The notes beneath the pieces were generated by a model. It did not search any database. It worked only from the letters and a program-made list of their open reading frames with translations, and was not told the DNA's origin. This document shows positions 44,717-56,439 of a stretch of DNA of 64,000 nt, piece by piece. The stretch's first letter is position 1; each line of letters begins with the position of its first letter. Source of the stretch: Hyperoodon ampullatus (taxonomy: Eukaryota; Chordata; Mammalia; Artiodactyla; Ziphiidae); the NCBI GenBank assembly GCA_949752795.1, contig OX457061.1:32616425-32680424 (forward strand), given 5' to 3'. Made by a program: the position numbers and the translations under genes.

Positions 44717-45189
44717 GAAGAGACATCCACCTTTCTGGGAAATGCAAAGGACAATTTGGAATGTCCTTTACCCAGGAGTTAAGGGACCCACTTGATCAAG
44801 TTTATTTCAGAGATAAAAAAACAGGTCAGCTGTATGACCATGACTTTCCACTCACCTCATTTCAACTGGAAAAGCTAGAGCTCCATCAACTCAAAGGTCT
44901 CCACTCCTAATATTACTTGCTCCATCAATCTTTGTTTAAAGTCAGCTAAACAAGAAGCACTTTTCCCCCTTATGGACAAAAAAAGTAAAGAAATCTACTC
45001 TGCTTATACTTAATGCCCATTACAATTGTGTATGAGAATCAGGAATACCTCCTGTTTAAATATTTACCAAACACAGATTAATCTTAGGTCTTAAATTGAA
45101 CAATATAATTTAGTTCAGTTTCATTTACTCTAAAATAAGGATTCTCCACTGTAATTATCCAGGTAAAGTCAGTTACTCTCTAAAACCTT
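44717..45189. other. Unassigned sequence
   Basis: A frame beginning in the L1 tail stays open to 44910, but its continuation shows no recognisable protein. Confidence 0.4.
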
Positions 45190-45439
45190 CTTTGATTCCC
45201 CCAGGCACAGTTATTAATAGTTACGCCCTTCTCTGTGCTCCTGCAAGGCTTCCATTACAGCTCATTTTTGCATTGAACCGTAAATAACTTGAGGTCTTTG
45301 AAATTATTTTTCTGGATCTTTCACTGACTGAGGCCCTTGAGGAAAACAACTTGGTCTTATTTGTTCATGTATCCTTGGTACCTAGCAGAGCGCCAAGGTC
45401 ATAGTGATAAAACTCAATAAAAGTTTGAGTGAATAAACA
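45190..45439 (+). repeat. L2 LINE 3' end
   Basis: Contains ccttctttgattcccccagg, cttgaggtctttgaaattat, tatccttggtacctagcaga and actcaataaaagtttgagtg, typical of L2 3' ends. Confidence 0.7.
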
Positions 45440-46200
45440 AAAGGCATTGCACATATCTAATTTTATTATAACAAATGGAGATGGGTGACAACTGACTCGA
45501 CTTGGACCCTGAATGAGGAGACAGCCATGCAAAGATCTAGGCAGGAATAGCATTCAAGAAAGAATCGCCAGTGCCAAGGTCATGAGGGGAGGAAAAAAGG
45601 ATATGGGAAGAAGGCTACTGGGAGAGCGAAAGAGAGTAGAGAAGATAAGGTTAGAGGAGAGGGGCAAAGGCTGAACAATGAGGTCCTTCTAGGTCAGGAT
45701 AAGAAGTTTGCGTAGTGTGCTACGTACAAGGGAATTCACTTTCAGCAGAATTACCTGATATAATCTGTATTCTTAAAAGATCATTCTGGCTATTGTTTGG
45801 AGAATGGACTATAGGGGGTGCATGTTTGGGAGCAGGGAAACCCTAGAGGCCTACTGCAGAAGTTCAGGCAAGAGAAGATGGTGCCTGCGCACTGCATCTC
45901 GAGCTGCCCCTTGATCACTGGCTTCCCAGCTTTGCTGCTCTCCTCCCTCCTCCCACCCTCTGGCCCATCTGAGTCTGGAAACAATTGCAAAGGATTATTG
46001 TGTTAGGGTTTTATATAACATGGAGTGAAGTGTAGAGCACAAAAAAAGAAAAAGAAAAAAAAGAGAAGATGGTGCCCAGGTCTAGAGTAGAAGCCACTGA
46101 GGTGGACAGAAGTAGCTGGACTTAAGACATGTTTTGGATGTAGAGGCAACCGGACTTGATAAGTTGGATACGGGAAGGGCTGCTGTTTCACTGCTAAGTC
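45440..46200 (+). repeat. Old interspersed repeat, interrupted
   Basis: Related to 9660-10160 and 30083-30960 (aaaagatcattctggctatt, ctactgcagaagttcaggca). Its continuity is broken at 45886-46061 by a poly(A)-tailed insertion, after which the old sequence resumes (ccaggtctagagtagaagcc). Confidence 0.55.
45870..46076 (+). mobile_element. Retrocopy of an unidentified RNA with 16-bp target-site duplication
   Basis: An insertion of about 176 bp (45886-46060) ends in an A-rich tail (aaaaaaagaaaaagaaaaaa, about 46041-46060). It is flanked by a perfect 16-bp repeat aagagaagatggtgcc at 45870-45885 and 46061-46076. The insert is not one of the CHR SINEs, L1 or any family I recognise. It could be a 5'-truncated processed pseudogene, mostly 3' UTR, or a non-coding RNA copy. 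The tail has G interruptions, so it is not brand new. Confidence 0.85.
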
Positions 46201-46825
46201 CCTAGAGAGCCCACCCAGTGACCCAAATATTGAAATATTCTATACTAGTTGGTAAACAGTCACTGCCAAAAGCCCCCAAGCAGTGCCCCACTTCAACACC
46301 CTAACACCCTCAGACTTCCCCTAGAACCAAAAACTAAAATATCAATGCCTGGCATGGTAGAGACCCCCTTGGACAGCTCTACTGCCTTACTCTGTTCTGA
46401 TTGGTGGGTCCCATGCCACACTGTTTGCTAAAAATCACAATTGGATTTACAAGACAGGGAAAAGAGAGAAATGGAGCTCTCCTAGGCTTTTGGCTTGAGC
46501 TGTTGGATGGATGCATTGCTGTTGGCTGACATGTGGAGGGATAGGAGATGAATAAGTCTGGTGGGAGGAAAACGATGATTCTGTTAAATTTTATTACTTA
46601 TTAAACATCCAAGTGGAAAGGACTAAAGGCCAAGTGAAGGTTCCCAGTCACTATGTACACCACAAACTTCAATGCAACAAAGCTCTAGAATGATCAAACT
46701 TTGAAATAATCTTGAGGATTATTTTATTGTGAATAAATCTATAATGCTCTGGATTCCATTAAAACCTTGAAGGACCTCCAAGCCTTTTATAAATCCAGGC
46801 TCTTATGACCCATTTGGCTGACCAG
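46201..46825. other. Unassigned sequence
   Basis: No repeat or gene is supported. Confidence 0.4.
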
Positions 46826-47676
46826 TGGTAGGCTGAATAGTGGCCACCCAAAGACACAAGGTCCTAATCCTGGTGTCTGTAAATACTGCCTTATTTAGAA
46901 AAAGGGTTTCTATGGGTGTGATTAGGTTAAGTATCTTAAGACAGGTAGATCATCTTGGATTATCCTAAATGCAATCACATGTACTATGGACTGAATTGTA
47001 TACCCCCAAAATTCATATGTTGAAGCCCCAACCTCCAATGTGACAATATTTGGAGACAGGACTTTTAAGAGGTAATTAAGGTTAAATGAGGTCATGAGGG
47101 TGGGGCCCTAATCTGAGAGGATTGGTGGTCTTATAAGAGAGGAAGAGCTTTTTCTCCCTACCCCCCAAAAAATGTGATGACACAGAGAGAAGGTGGCTGT
47201 CTGCAAGCCAGAAAGAGAACTCTAACCAGGAACAAAATTGGCCATCACCTTAATTTTGTACTTTCCAGCCTCCAGAACTATGAGACATACATTTCTGTTG
47301 TTTAAGCCACACAGTCTATGATATTTTGTATGGCAGCCCAAGCAGACTAATACAGTATGTATTCATATAAGAAGGAAGCAGAAGAAGATTAGAAACAGAC
47401 CAAAGAAGAGAAGGCCATGTGAAGATGGAGGCAGAGATTGGAATAATGTGGCCACAAGCCCAGGAATGCCAGCAGGCAGCAGATACTGGAAGAGCCAGGG
47501 AACAGATTCTCCCCTAGGGCCTTCAGAAGGAGTGTGGCCCTACTGACTTTGATTTTGCCCCAGTGACACAAATTTCAGACTTCAGACTTACAGAACTGTG
47601 AGAGAGTACATTTCTGTTGTTTTTAATCAGCATGTTTGTGGCAATTTGTTACAGTAGCCACAGGCAACTAATATAC
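46826..47676 (+). mobile_element. MLT1-type LTR, outer element of a nested pair
   Basis: The left part runs to about 46980 (ggctgaatagtggccaccca, aaggtcctaatcctggtgtc, cttggattatcctaaatgca). The right part resumes after the insert (attcatataagaaggaagca, agaaggccatgtgaagatgg, ggaatgccagcaggcagcag, tacatttctgttgtttttaa) and ends near 47676. Joined, the two parts follow one LTR in order. Confidence 0.82.
46980..47356 (+). mobile_element. MLT1-type LTR, inner element of a nested pair
   Basis: A complete LTR: ctatggactgaattgtatac, ccccaacctccaatgtgaca, gtaattaaggttaaatgagg, cttataagagaggaagagc, tttctgttgtttaagccaca and gactaataca. The motif atgta on both sides (46979-46983 and 47357-47361) is a possible 5-bp duplication. 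It lies inside the outer MLT1, so it inserted later. Confidence 0.88.
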
Positions 47677-47849
47677 CCACTAAGATAGTTGGGATGAAAA
47701 GTGGTGTCATGTCCCTCTCACAAATGAAAACCCAGAGACAGGAATGTTTATAACATTTTGCCAAACTTTCATGACTTCTAGGGCAGCACACCTGCCCCAC
47801 TCCTGCTTTCTTCAGTGGGAGCAGGGCAGACGGCTTTCCCCAGGCTTCC

Positions 47850-48612
<763 letters not shown>

Positions 48613-49059
48613 AATGTCAGAATACTTTTTTTTCTTTAACAGATGTGGCACTGCTGGTATATCAACTATTGGCTTCCAAAAGTTAGGGAACTTTAAACAG
48701 CTCTTCCTTCCAAATATAAAGATTGCTGCTGTCACTAAAAATGTTGCACAGGACTAGGACAAAGAGGAAATATCCCTATTCTCTTTGGAGATACTTGTCT
48801 TTGAGTTGAAACCATCGTAACTTTTGTATTACAAAGAAGATATAAGTAAGCTAACCCTTTCATATCTTTTCTCTTTCCTCCTCCCTTCTTTCCTTCCTTC
48901 CTTTCACTCACTTATTCATTCATTCATTCAGGAAGCATTTACTGAGCCGTGACTATGCACAAGGCTACATGCTCTGTGCCTTAGGGTTATAAACATGTAG
49001 ACATTGTAGTCATTGCCCTCAAAGAAGAAAAGAAACCACAGTAAGACTCTGAGCTGCTG
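48613..49059. other. Unassigned, with simple and old-repeat text
   Basis: (TTCC)n and (ATTC)n simple repeats lie at 48885-48931, followed by old-repeat text (tttactgagccgtgactatg ... ttgtagtcattgccctcaaa) to about 49045. Confidence 0.5.
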
Positions 49060-49245
49060 CCATGTTATGTGTCACCATTTTTACGTGTATTGTCACATTT
49101 AATCCATCCATAGGACCAGAGAGATAGTTGTTATTTTTCTTTTTTTTTTCTTTTTCTAACAGATGATAAAACTGAGTCTTAAACTGAGCAACTTACTCAA
49201 GACCACGCAGCTACTGAGCTTTGGAGGTAGCTCTCAAAAACAATG
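49060..49245 (-). repeat. MIR SINE, antisense
   Basis: Contains tacgtgtattgtcacattta, cagatgataaaactgagtct, actcaagaccacgcagctac. A T-rich insertion sits at 49136-49158. Confidence 0.65.
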
Positions 49246-49400
49246 TCAGACGTCAAAATCTGTGCCTTTTTTTCTCTCACTGTGATATATAACAATTAAG
49301 ATATACACCCACACAACTATGATACAAGGTAAAGAAGAATAACTTTGCTGCCCTAGAAGAAATAAATACTCTTGGAATTCAAAGAATTAAAAAATGTAGA

Positions 49401-49735
49401 GGGCTTCCCTGGTGGCACAGTGGTTAAGAATTCACCTGCCAATGCAGGGGACATGGGTTCGAGCCCTGGTCCGGGAAGATCCCACATACCGCAGAGCAAC
49501 TAAGCCCGTGCACCGCAACTACTGAGCCTGTGCTCTAGAGACCATGAGCCACAGCTGCTGAAGCCCACACGCCTAGAGCTCGTGCTCTGCAACGAGAAGC
49601 CATCGCAATGAGAAGCCCGCGCACCACAACAAAGAGTAGCCCCCACTCGCAGCAACTAGAGAAAGCCCAGGCGCAGCAACGAAGACCCAATGCAGCAAAA
49701 AAAAGTAAATAAGATAAAATTAAAAGAAAAAAAAA
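49401..49735 (+). mobile_element. CHR-type SINE, long form
   Basis: Head gggcttccctggtggcacag, B-box atgggttcgagccc, then the long body (ctaagcccgtgcaccgcaac, acaaagagtagcccccactc) and an A-rich tail. The flanks share an imperfect 'aaagaat...aatgtaga' pattern, so the duplication is unresolved. Confidence 0.92.
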
Positions 49736-49839
49736 GAATGCTTATCTTTAAAAAACAATGTAGAAAGGAAAAAAAATACTGCGTGTCTAGTATTTGCTAG
49801 TCATTTTACTTTGCATATCCATGTGCATAATCTTTTCAT

Positions 49840-50046
49840 TTTATTGTGGTAACAACACTTAATGTGAGATCTACTCTTTTAACAAATCTTTAGGTATACA
49901 ACAGTATTGTTGACTACAGGCACAATGTTGTACAGCAGATCTCTACAAATCATTCACCTTGCATAACTGAAACTTTTTGCCCATTAGGAACAACTGCCTG
50001 TTTTCCCTTCCCCTTGGCCCCTGGCAACCGCCATTCTACTTCTGTG
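49840..50046 (-). mobile_element. L1 3' region fragment, antisense
   Basis: Contains ttattgtggtaacaacactt, taggtatacaacagtattgt, atgttgtacagcagatctct and cccctggcaaccgccattct, which is old antisense L1 text. Confidence 0.8.
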
Positions 50047-51370
50047 CATAATCTTGTTCAATCCTTTCAACAACCCTGTGAAGAGAGACATCCCACTTTC
50101 AGCAAGAGAGACCGGGGAAACCTTCAGGGAAAAGGTAATGCCAGTCTGGGCTTCGGAAGATGAGGAGAGCAGAGCATGCGGAACTAGAGAGAAGACACGT
50201 TCAAAGGGAAGAAACAGGGTGCTCTAGAAAAGGAGGGTATGTTCTCAAAGCAGCTGCTGGTGAAACTGGCTGCAGCAGAAAGAACACAACAGGAAGGAAC
50301 AAAAGGCAGAGGTCTACAAGGCCATGCTCAAGTATTTGGCCCTTGTTTGGTGAGCCATGGGAGCTCTTGACCTGGAGGCCAGAGCTGAACTTTGGGAAAT
50401 ATGTAGTGTGAGGGTTGAATTGAAAAGGATGGAGGGAAAACCCGGGGTCAAGAGAACAGGTGGGAGGCTATAAATAACCTAATGAGTGGTTTATCTCCTA
50501 AGGCAGAGAGGCTGGGTAGGAGCGACAGGAGAAGCACATAGCGAGACGAAAGTACACATCATTTTTCAAAAATGGCATTAAAGAGAGGAAAAACTGTGGC
50601 TCAAAATAAATAGTTCTCTTCTGGAACAGAGGTAGCAGTGGGCCTATGATGCTTTCATTTAAACCTATATTTGTTAGATGGCAAGGGCGGCAGTTGGCCA
50701 GCAGTAAATTGCCCCTTATCTCTAGATCCAGGCCATTTCACTCCTCTGCCCAGAGTCTAAATAATAAATATTCTATTTTCCCAAAGAAAACAATGTCATT
50801 GAATGAGGCAGAAAGATCCGGAATAGGACGGTTTGATTTTTATGGACAGAGTTTCATATGATATATCAGAACTCATCTGTTTCTTTCCCAGTTGACCCAG
50901 AGCCCAAATACCTGACCTTAGAAAGTCATTTTCTTCCTCTTTTCAGTACAGTTTTAAAAAATCAAAGTGTTTTTAGAACTGGAGAGACAAACCTAGGAAT
51001 GAAGCTTGCAGCAAAGAAAGGATAATCGATCTATTCAAAGGACCAGAGTTCTCCTGATAAGACTGAATGGGAACAGCTGGAAGTGGGCCCAGCAAAGGCT
51101 ACAGATGAGGCAGTGATGGGAAAGGGAACTAATTTATTGGTACCCGTTTCTCTTCAAATACTGAGCTTGGTGAATTTAACAATGAACAAGATGATCCCTG
51201 CCCTCAGGGTGCTCACAGACATATAGAAAAATCCCCATACAGTGTGAGGTGAGCACCAATATGGGAGCAGAGGTTTGGGGACTCAGGGAAGTTTCCCAGA
51301 GACCTGAGTAAATACACAACATCCAAGGCTCAGAACATCAGGCCTCCATAATCAATGTCTCCTAAACGTC
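50047..51370. other. Unassigned, with an old-repeat fragment
   Basis: About 51165-51320 resembles the widespread old repeat (atgatccctgccctcagggt, gctcacagacatatagaaa). The rest shows no supported element or exon. Confidence 0.4.
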
Positions 51371-51850
51371 CACATCACACTTCCTGATTTCAAACTATAT
51401 CACAAAGGTATAGGAATTAAAGTAGTATGGTACAGGCATAAAAACAGATACATAGACCAATGGAACAGATCCAAGAGCCCAGAAATAAACCTTCGCATAT
51501 ACGATCAACTAATATTTGACAAGGGAGCCAAGAATACTCAATGGGGAAAGGATAATCTTGTCAACAAATGGTGCTAGGAAAACTGAATAATCACATGAAG
51601 AAGAATGAAATTGGACCCCTATCTTACACCACTCACAAAAATCAACTTGAAATGGATTACAGACTTAAAACATAAGACCTGAAACCATAAAACTCCTAAA
51701 GAAGGCATAGGGGAGAAGCTCCTTGACATTGGTCTTGGCAGTGATTGTTTGGATTTGACTCCAAAAGCAAAGGCAACAAAAGCAAAAATAAACAAGTGGG
51801 ACTACATCACACTATAAAACTTCTGTGCAGCAAAAGAAACAACAAAATGA
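51371..51850 (+). mobile_element. L1 LINE ORF2/3' region fragment
   Basis: Contains caaactatatcacaaaggta, gtagtatggtacaggcataa, atagaccaatggaacagatc, gaaactgaataatcacatg-like text, atgaaattggacccctatct and gggactacatcacactataa. Multiple stops break any reading frame. Both ends are truncated. Confidence 0.92.
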
Positions 51851-52134
51851 GAAGTGCTGTTACAAAATGGGATGGACTGTCTTGAGAGGATGCACACCCT
51901 CTTATTTCTGCAGATGTTCAAACACAGATGGGATGAGCACTGGGCAGGGGTATGGCAGAGGGGCTCAAAATAGCAGGAGGTCATTTAGAATAGATGACTT
52001 CAAGCTTCCTTCCAAGCCTGACATTCTGTGACTCTACATTGAAGGTTTACGCTAGATTTGCTCCAATGCGCTCTTGATTCCTACAGAGCTCCCTGCCCAG
52101 GATCATGCTATAAGGAATGGTAAAGTGGCATCTT
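51851..52134. other. Unassigned sequence
   Basis: No element recognised after the L1 fragment ends. Confidence 0.4.
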
Positions 52135-52228
52135 GGATGGGCCAGGCCCAGGGCTAGCTGGAGATAAGTAAATAAACACATAAATACATAAAATCATAAT
52201 AGTGCCAAACATTTATGTATGATATACC
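52135..52228 (+). repeat. Dispersed duplication, copy 1
   Basis: 94 bp (ggatgggccaggcccagggc ... agtgccaaacatttatgtat) nearly identical to 57210-57295, apart from an 8-bp indel in the A/T-rich middle and a few substitutions. The flanks are unrelated. Confidence 0.92.
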
Positions 52229-52465
52229 TTCAATCCACTCATGGAATGTAATCTGATGGCAACTTTCTGTTTCCCTTCAAATTGTATTCAGTGGGCTAAA
52301 AACTCAGGCAATCTCGTGATATTTGGATTAATTTCTGATCAAAAGTTTGACAACCACTCTGAGCTGCAAACACAGTATAAACCCTGTGATTACAAAGACC
52401 AGCCTCCTGTAATACTAATCAAAGTTGCCTCCTCATTTGAAGGAAAGACTTTCCCCTACTTCCCA
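52229..52465. other. Unassigned sequence
   Basis: Nothing recognised. Confidence 0.4.
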
Positions 52466-52493
52466 GGGAGGGTGGGGACTGGAGGGGGGGGGG
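52466..52493 (+). other. G-quadruplex motif
   Basis: G-runs at 52466-52468, 52470-52472, 52474-52477 and 52484-52493 with loops of 1, 1 and 6 bases meet the usual four-run pattern. Confidence 0.75.
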
Positions 52494-55400
52494 AGGAGTG
52501 TGGTAGCTCCTCCCCCTGCCAAGACTCCCCTCCCCCAGCTTGTCAACGGCAGTTTCTGATCCCTTCAAGGTTGGGGTAGGGAAAGATCAGGTGGGGATGG
52601 GGGTAGGAAAAAAAGTAAGAGTGGCAGGAATGTTTTACCTGCCTATCATAAGTAGGTTAGGCCCTGGAGATGGACTGATATTAAAGTTGTTTTCTGGGGC
52701 AGTTCACTGATGAGCTCTCACAGGCCATGCCCTTGACCCAGGCAAAAGCCCTCTGGGTCTAGCATTGCTCACTCTCTCCTCTACCTCTAGGAATCCAGAA
52801 GCACAACTTCGACTTAGCCTCTATTGAAGGGTACTTCTCTCACCTTGGTGACTCTATTGGACAGCAGACCAGAAGACCCCACCCAGAGTTGCCAGATAAA
52901 CCATCTTGTCTTTGCCCAAAATCTAGGAGTGAAGAGCAATCCCCAAGCAGGAGCAGTTCTCCTTTGCTTTGCTGCTACATCAGCTAATAGCCCAGGTTTC
53001 ATCCTCTGACATCCTGGGTGGGCACAGTGGTGTGGGACCAGACAACAGGCCTGTGTGTTTCCCTAACTGCTCTCTGGTCCCAGTGAAACTCCTCTCCCTT
53101 GACAAGACGAGGGGGGAAACTCCCTTCAACCCTTTTCCTTGGATGGGGAAGGAGGACTCACAGCACAGCCACAACTCTCCAGGGAAATCCTCATAAATTT
53201 CTCTAACTTTCCACTCTTCTAACCTTATTATATCCTTGATATGGCGGGGGGTTTGGTGAGCTGTGTTTTTCAACTTAACTTCTCTGTAATTTCTGCACAT
53301 GGCCTAGACTCTCCTTTACATTGTATGGTATTGCATCAACTGAAACTTCCAATACAACATCCTGTTTAATTTTCAGTGACAAAATGGGTAAGAAACTATA
53401 GAATTTATTTATAGCTATCTAAGTGCTTGATGCTCCAAAGCAAAGCCCTTGTAAGAGAACAAAGAATGCAGGGGAGGCCTGAAGCCCCTTGCTTCCCACT
53501 CATGAATCTCTGCCTCTTCTATTCCCCAAACCCAAGGGTAAGATGTTAATCACTGCCGTGCAAAGAAAAACCACAGTGAACCACAACTACCAGAGGAAGT
53601 GGAGCTAGTCAAAGCACTAAAAGGACCACATTTGATCCCAAACCTAGTGCTGAGTATTCCAGGCATCTTCTTGTGGGACGAGAACAGTAGACAAGGTCAG
53701 GTTGTCATTGGGGAGAAATTAAATCCAACTGGAGATGGCCAAGTCTCCTCCAACACAGTAGAGAAAGACCCCAATCATTCAACCAATCCTTGGAGTAGGA
53801 AGTAAAAGAGGAAGGTGCAGGAGAGCCTATCATGCATAGATTCAAGAAGTAAAAGAGAAAGAGGATGGCTTGGTCCCTGCCCCTGAGTAATCCAGAGCTT
53901 CCCAATGGGCCAAGTTGTGGTGCCATGAATGGGTTCCAGATGTGCCACAAGACCTTAAACCCCCAAGCCTTTGGGGGCTGCAGGAAACCCCAGACAGGTC
54001 AACTCTGGTCATGAGCAGCCTTATTTGGGGCTCTACAGAGGGGGGCTCCAGATAAGCAGGACCTGTCTGTACATCCCACAGTCCCTACAGGCAGAAGTGT
54101 ACTAAGCACCACTGAGCATAAATGGTCAGCCTCAACATTCTGGGCAGAGCTAAGCAGGAGCCCTTCGATGTGGATAGTCATGCCAGCAACTAAGCATGGA
54201 GCCCAGATTGCCCATCATGGACAAGTGGTCCATGGAGCTTCTGGGGGAGTTTGTATTCCTGATGCCCAAGGAGTGTGGTGCATAGCCCAGGGTGCCATGT
54301 GTCTATGTTCAGAGAGGTAGACCAGGAAGGTTGAGCTCCTGGTGGTGGCCTTCCCATACATTTGGGACTTCTGCCCATTTGTAATTGATGTGTCCTGTCA
54401 ATGATGACTGCTCTCGTGATGTGTGAGAGTTTTGCACATTAATATTTGGAAGTACTAGATATGAAAAAGTTCTATTATACTTAAAAACATTTGCGTTATC
54501 ACAAGAAATTTCAATATTAAGTTTGTAAATAAAAGGATGGGCTGCTATAGTCCCTAAATATAATTTCAAGTACTACAAATTTTGAAATAGTTGTAAAACA
54601 ATGGTTAAACAACTTTTTATGACCTCCTCATGCAAAGCTTCTCGTTGATGGCGAATAACCAAAATTTGAAGAGATCGTTATTAAAAACTTTTGATCAGGA
54701 ATTGAGTTCAGCCATTTCAAGCATCAAACTTGATATTAAAAAGTTACATTTCTAGAAGCAAACTCATTTATTTTCTCATTTTCAAAATTGACAATGCTCA
54801 GTTTGGATGTTTTATGCAAACCTAATATCCAATACCTTTCTCAATTTAAAATTTTTCTTGTAATTCCATGATGTAAAAAAAAAAATGATTTTTTTCACCT
54901 TGTCCCACATAGGTGCCCCTGGAACCCCTTCAGTCTACCCACAATGTGCTGTAAGAATATTGCCATCTTCTGTATGAGCCATGACACAGAGGTAATCCTT
55001 GAGTTTGAGCACATGGTCTAATAATCAGATTAGGTAAGGGCTCCTTCTAACACTCTTAAGCCAGGTGAGGAAGCTTAGAGGGAAATTTTCTAATGAGGAA
55101 ATTGCTTTGACATACATATTTTTAAGTTTGCATGCTCTATCAAGAACATATCCATTGTGTATAGTGTGTCAAAGGTGTTTCCTAAAACACTGATCCTCAA
55201 CTATGGATCTCAGCTCTCCAAATTGCTGCATGAACCCCATCTTGGGAGGACTGTTCATGGCTACCTCCTTCCTCAGGATTCTCCCTCCCGTGGGAAGACA
55301 GAGAACAATCTGGGCTCTTCACTCTCCCAGGTGTTTCATATTACCAATCCATGTTTTCTTATTTGGTCGTTTGGCCACCTCAAAAAAACAAAACCAATTT

Positions 55401-55639
55401 AATCTAAGTCTAGCATACTTTTTGGCTAATTTTACTACTTTCATGATTTTATCTTTAAAATATTTTCTCTATTCTTTTAACTTATTTGTAATATTTTATC
55501 TCTTTTCTCCTAGTCCTTCCCCATTGTGGAATGGGAAGATTGGAGAGATGAAGGTGTGACTTACATAAGTGACCCAGGTCAGAGGACAATGTGCGGTCAG
55601 GCCCAGGCCTCAGGAAACCTTGCTGAGTTTCTCCTACGC
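52494..55639. other. Unassigned sequence, about 3.1 kb
   Basis: The largest stretch with few repeat hallmarks. 54380-54900 is AT-rich. One plus-strand frame (54015-54320, 101 codons, no start codon) is open but unrecognised. No splice-supported exon, RNA gene or named repeat is evident. Confidence 0.45.
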
Positions 55640-55850
55640 CCTCATTCATTGTTCACCTGCTATGTGCTAGGCACACACACATGCGATTGCTAGTCAGTAC
55701 AAGGACCCTGCAGTACAGGTATTAGTAGGTCCAACTTACAGATAAGGATACAAAGGCCCAAAGTGACTTAGCAACTGCCCAAGGATACATCTCTAGTGAG
55801 TGTGTTAATGTCAGGAGTTACTGTAAGATCTGTTTGATTTTGAACCTGTG
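55640..55850 (-). repeat. MIR SINE, antisense
   Basis: Contains tgttcacctgctatgtgcta, ggcacacacacatgcg, ccaacttacagataaggata, agtgacttagcaactgccca. Confidence 0.7.
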
Positions 55851-55865
55851 CTCTTTGTACTCTGA

Positions 55866-56340
55866 CAGTGCTTCTCAAACTTGAATATGCTCATAAGGAC
55901 TTCCCTGGTGGCACAGTGGTTAAGAGCCGCCTGCCAATGCAGGGGACATCGGTTTGAGCCCTGGTCCGGGAAGATCCCACGTGCTGCGGAGCAACTAAGC
56001 CCGTGTGCCACAACTACTGAGCCTGTGCTCTAGAGCCCGCAAGCCACAACTACTGAGCTCATGCGCCTAGAGCCCATGCTCCGCAACAAGAGAAGCCACT
56101 GCAACGAGAAGCCCGAGCACCGCAACCAAGATGAGCCCCTGCTCGCAGCAACTAGAGGAAGCCCACGCAACAAAGACCCAATGAAGCCAAAAATAAATAA
56201 ATAAATAAATAAATTTATTTTAAAAATACATATGCTCATAAGTCACCTGGGTGTCTTAAAATGCAGGTTGGATAGGTCTGGGGTGGGGCCCCAAGAGTGC
56301 ATTTCTAACAAGCTCGTAGGTGAGGCAGATGCTGCTCCTT
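55866..56340. mobile_element. MER5/MER20-type hAT MITE split by a SINE
   Basis: The left part (cagtgcttctcaaacttgaa) runs to the SINE. The right part resumes with tcacctgggtgtcttaaaat, gataggtctggggtggggcc and agtgcatttctaacaagctc. The two halves join in family order once the SINE and one copy of its duplication are removed. Confidence 0.75.
55898..56229 (+). mobile_element. CHR-type SINE, long form, nested in a MITE
   Basis: Head acttccctggtggcacagtg, long body (ctaagcccgtgtgccacaac, caacaagagaagccactgca), and an (AAAT)n tail at 56192-56216. A perfect 13-bp target-site duplication atatgctcataag lies at 55885-55897 and 56230-56242. Confidence 0.95.
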
Positions 56341-56439
56341 GACCTCACTGGAGTTAAAATCTGCCCATGGGCTTAGCCAGGCCCCTCTGGGTACACCAGC
56401 ATCAGGGAGACACCCCAGACAGAGCTGTCGAGGTTATCA

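Noticed and set aside
44635..44910. 91-codon frame starting in L1 sequence
   Set aside because: The first third is L1 3' end; the rest is not recognisable and has no independent start.
51371..51850. L1 ORF2-like coding potential
   Set aside because: Multiple stop codons and truncation at both ends; only a dead fragment.
54015..54320. 101-codon open plus-strand stretch
   Set aside because: No start codon, preceded directly by a stop in the same frame; a run of this length is expected by chance in 64 kb.
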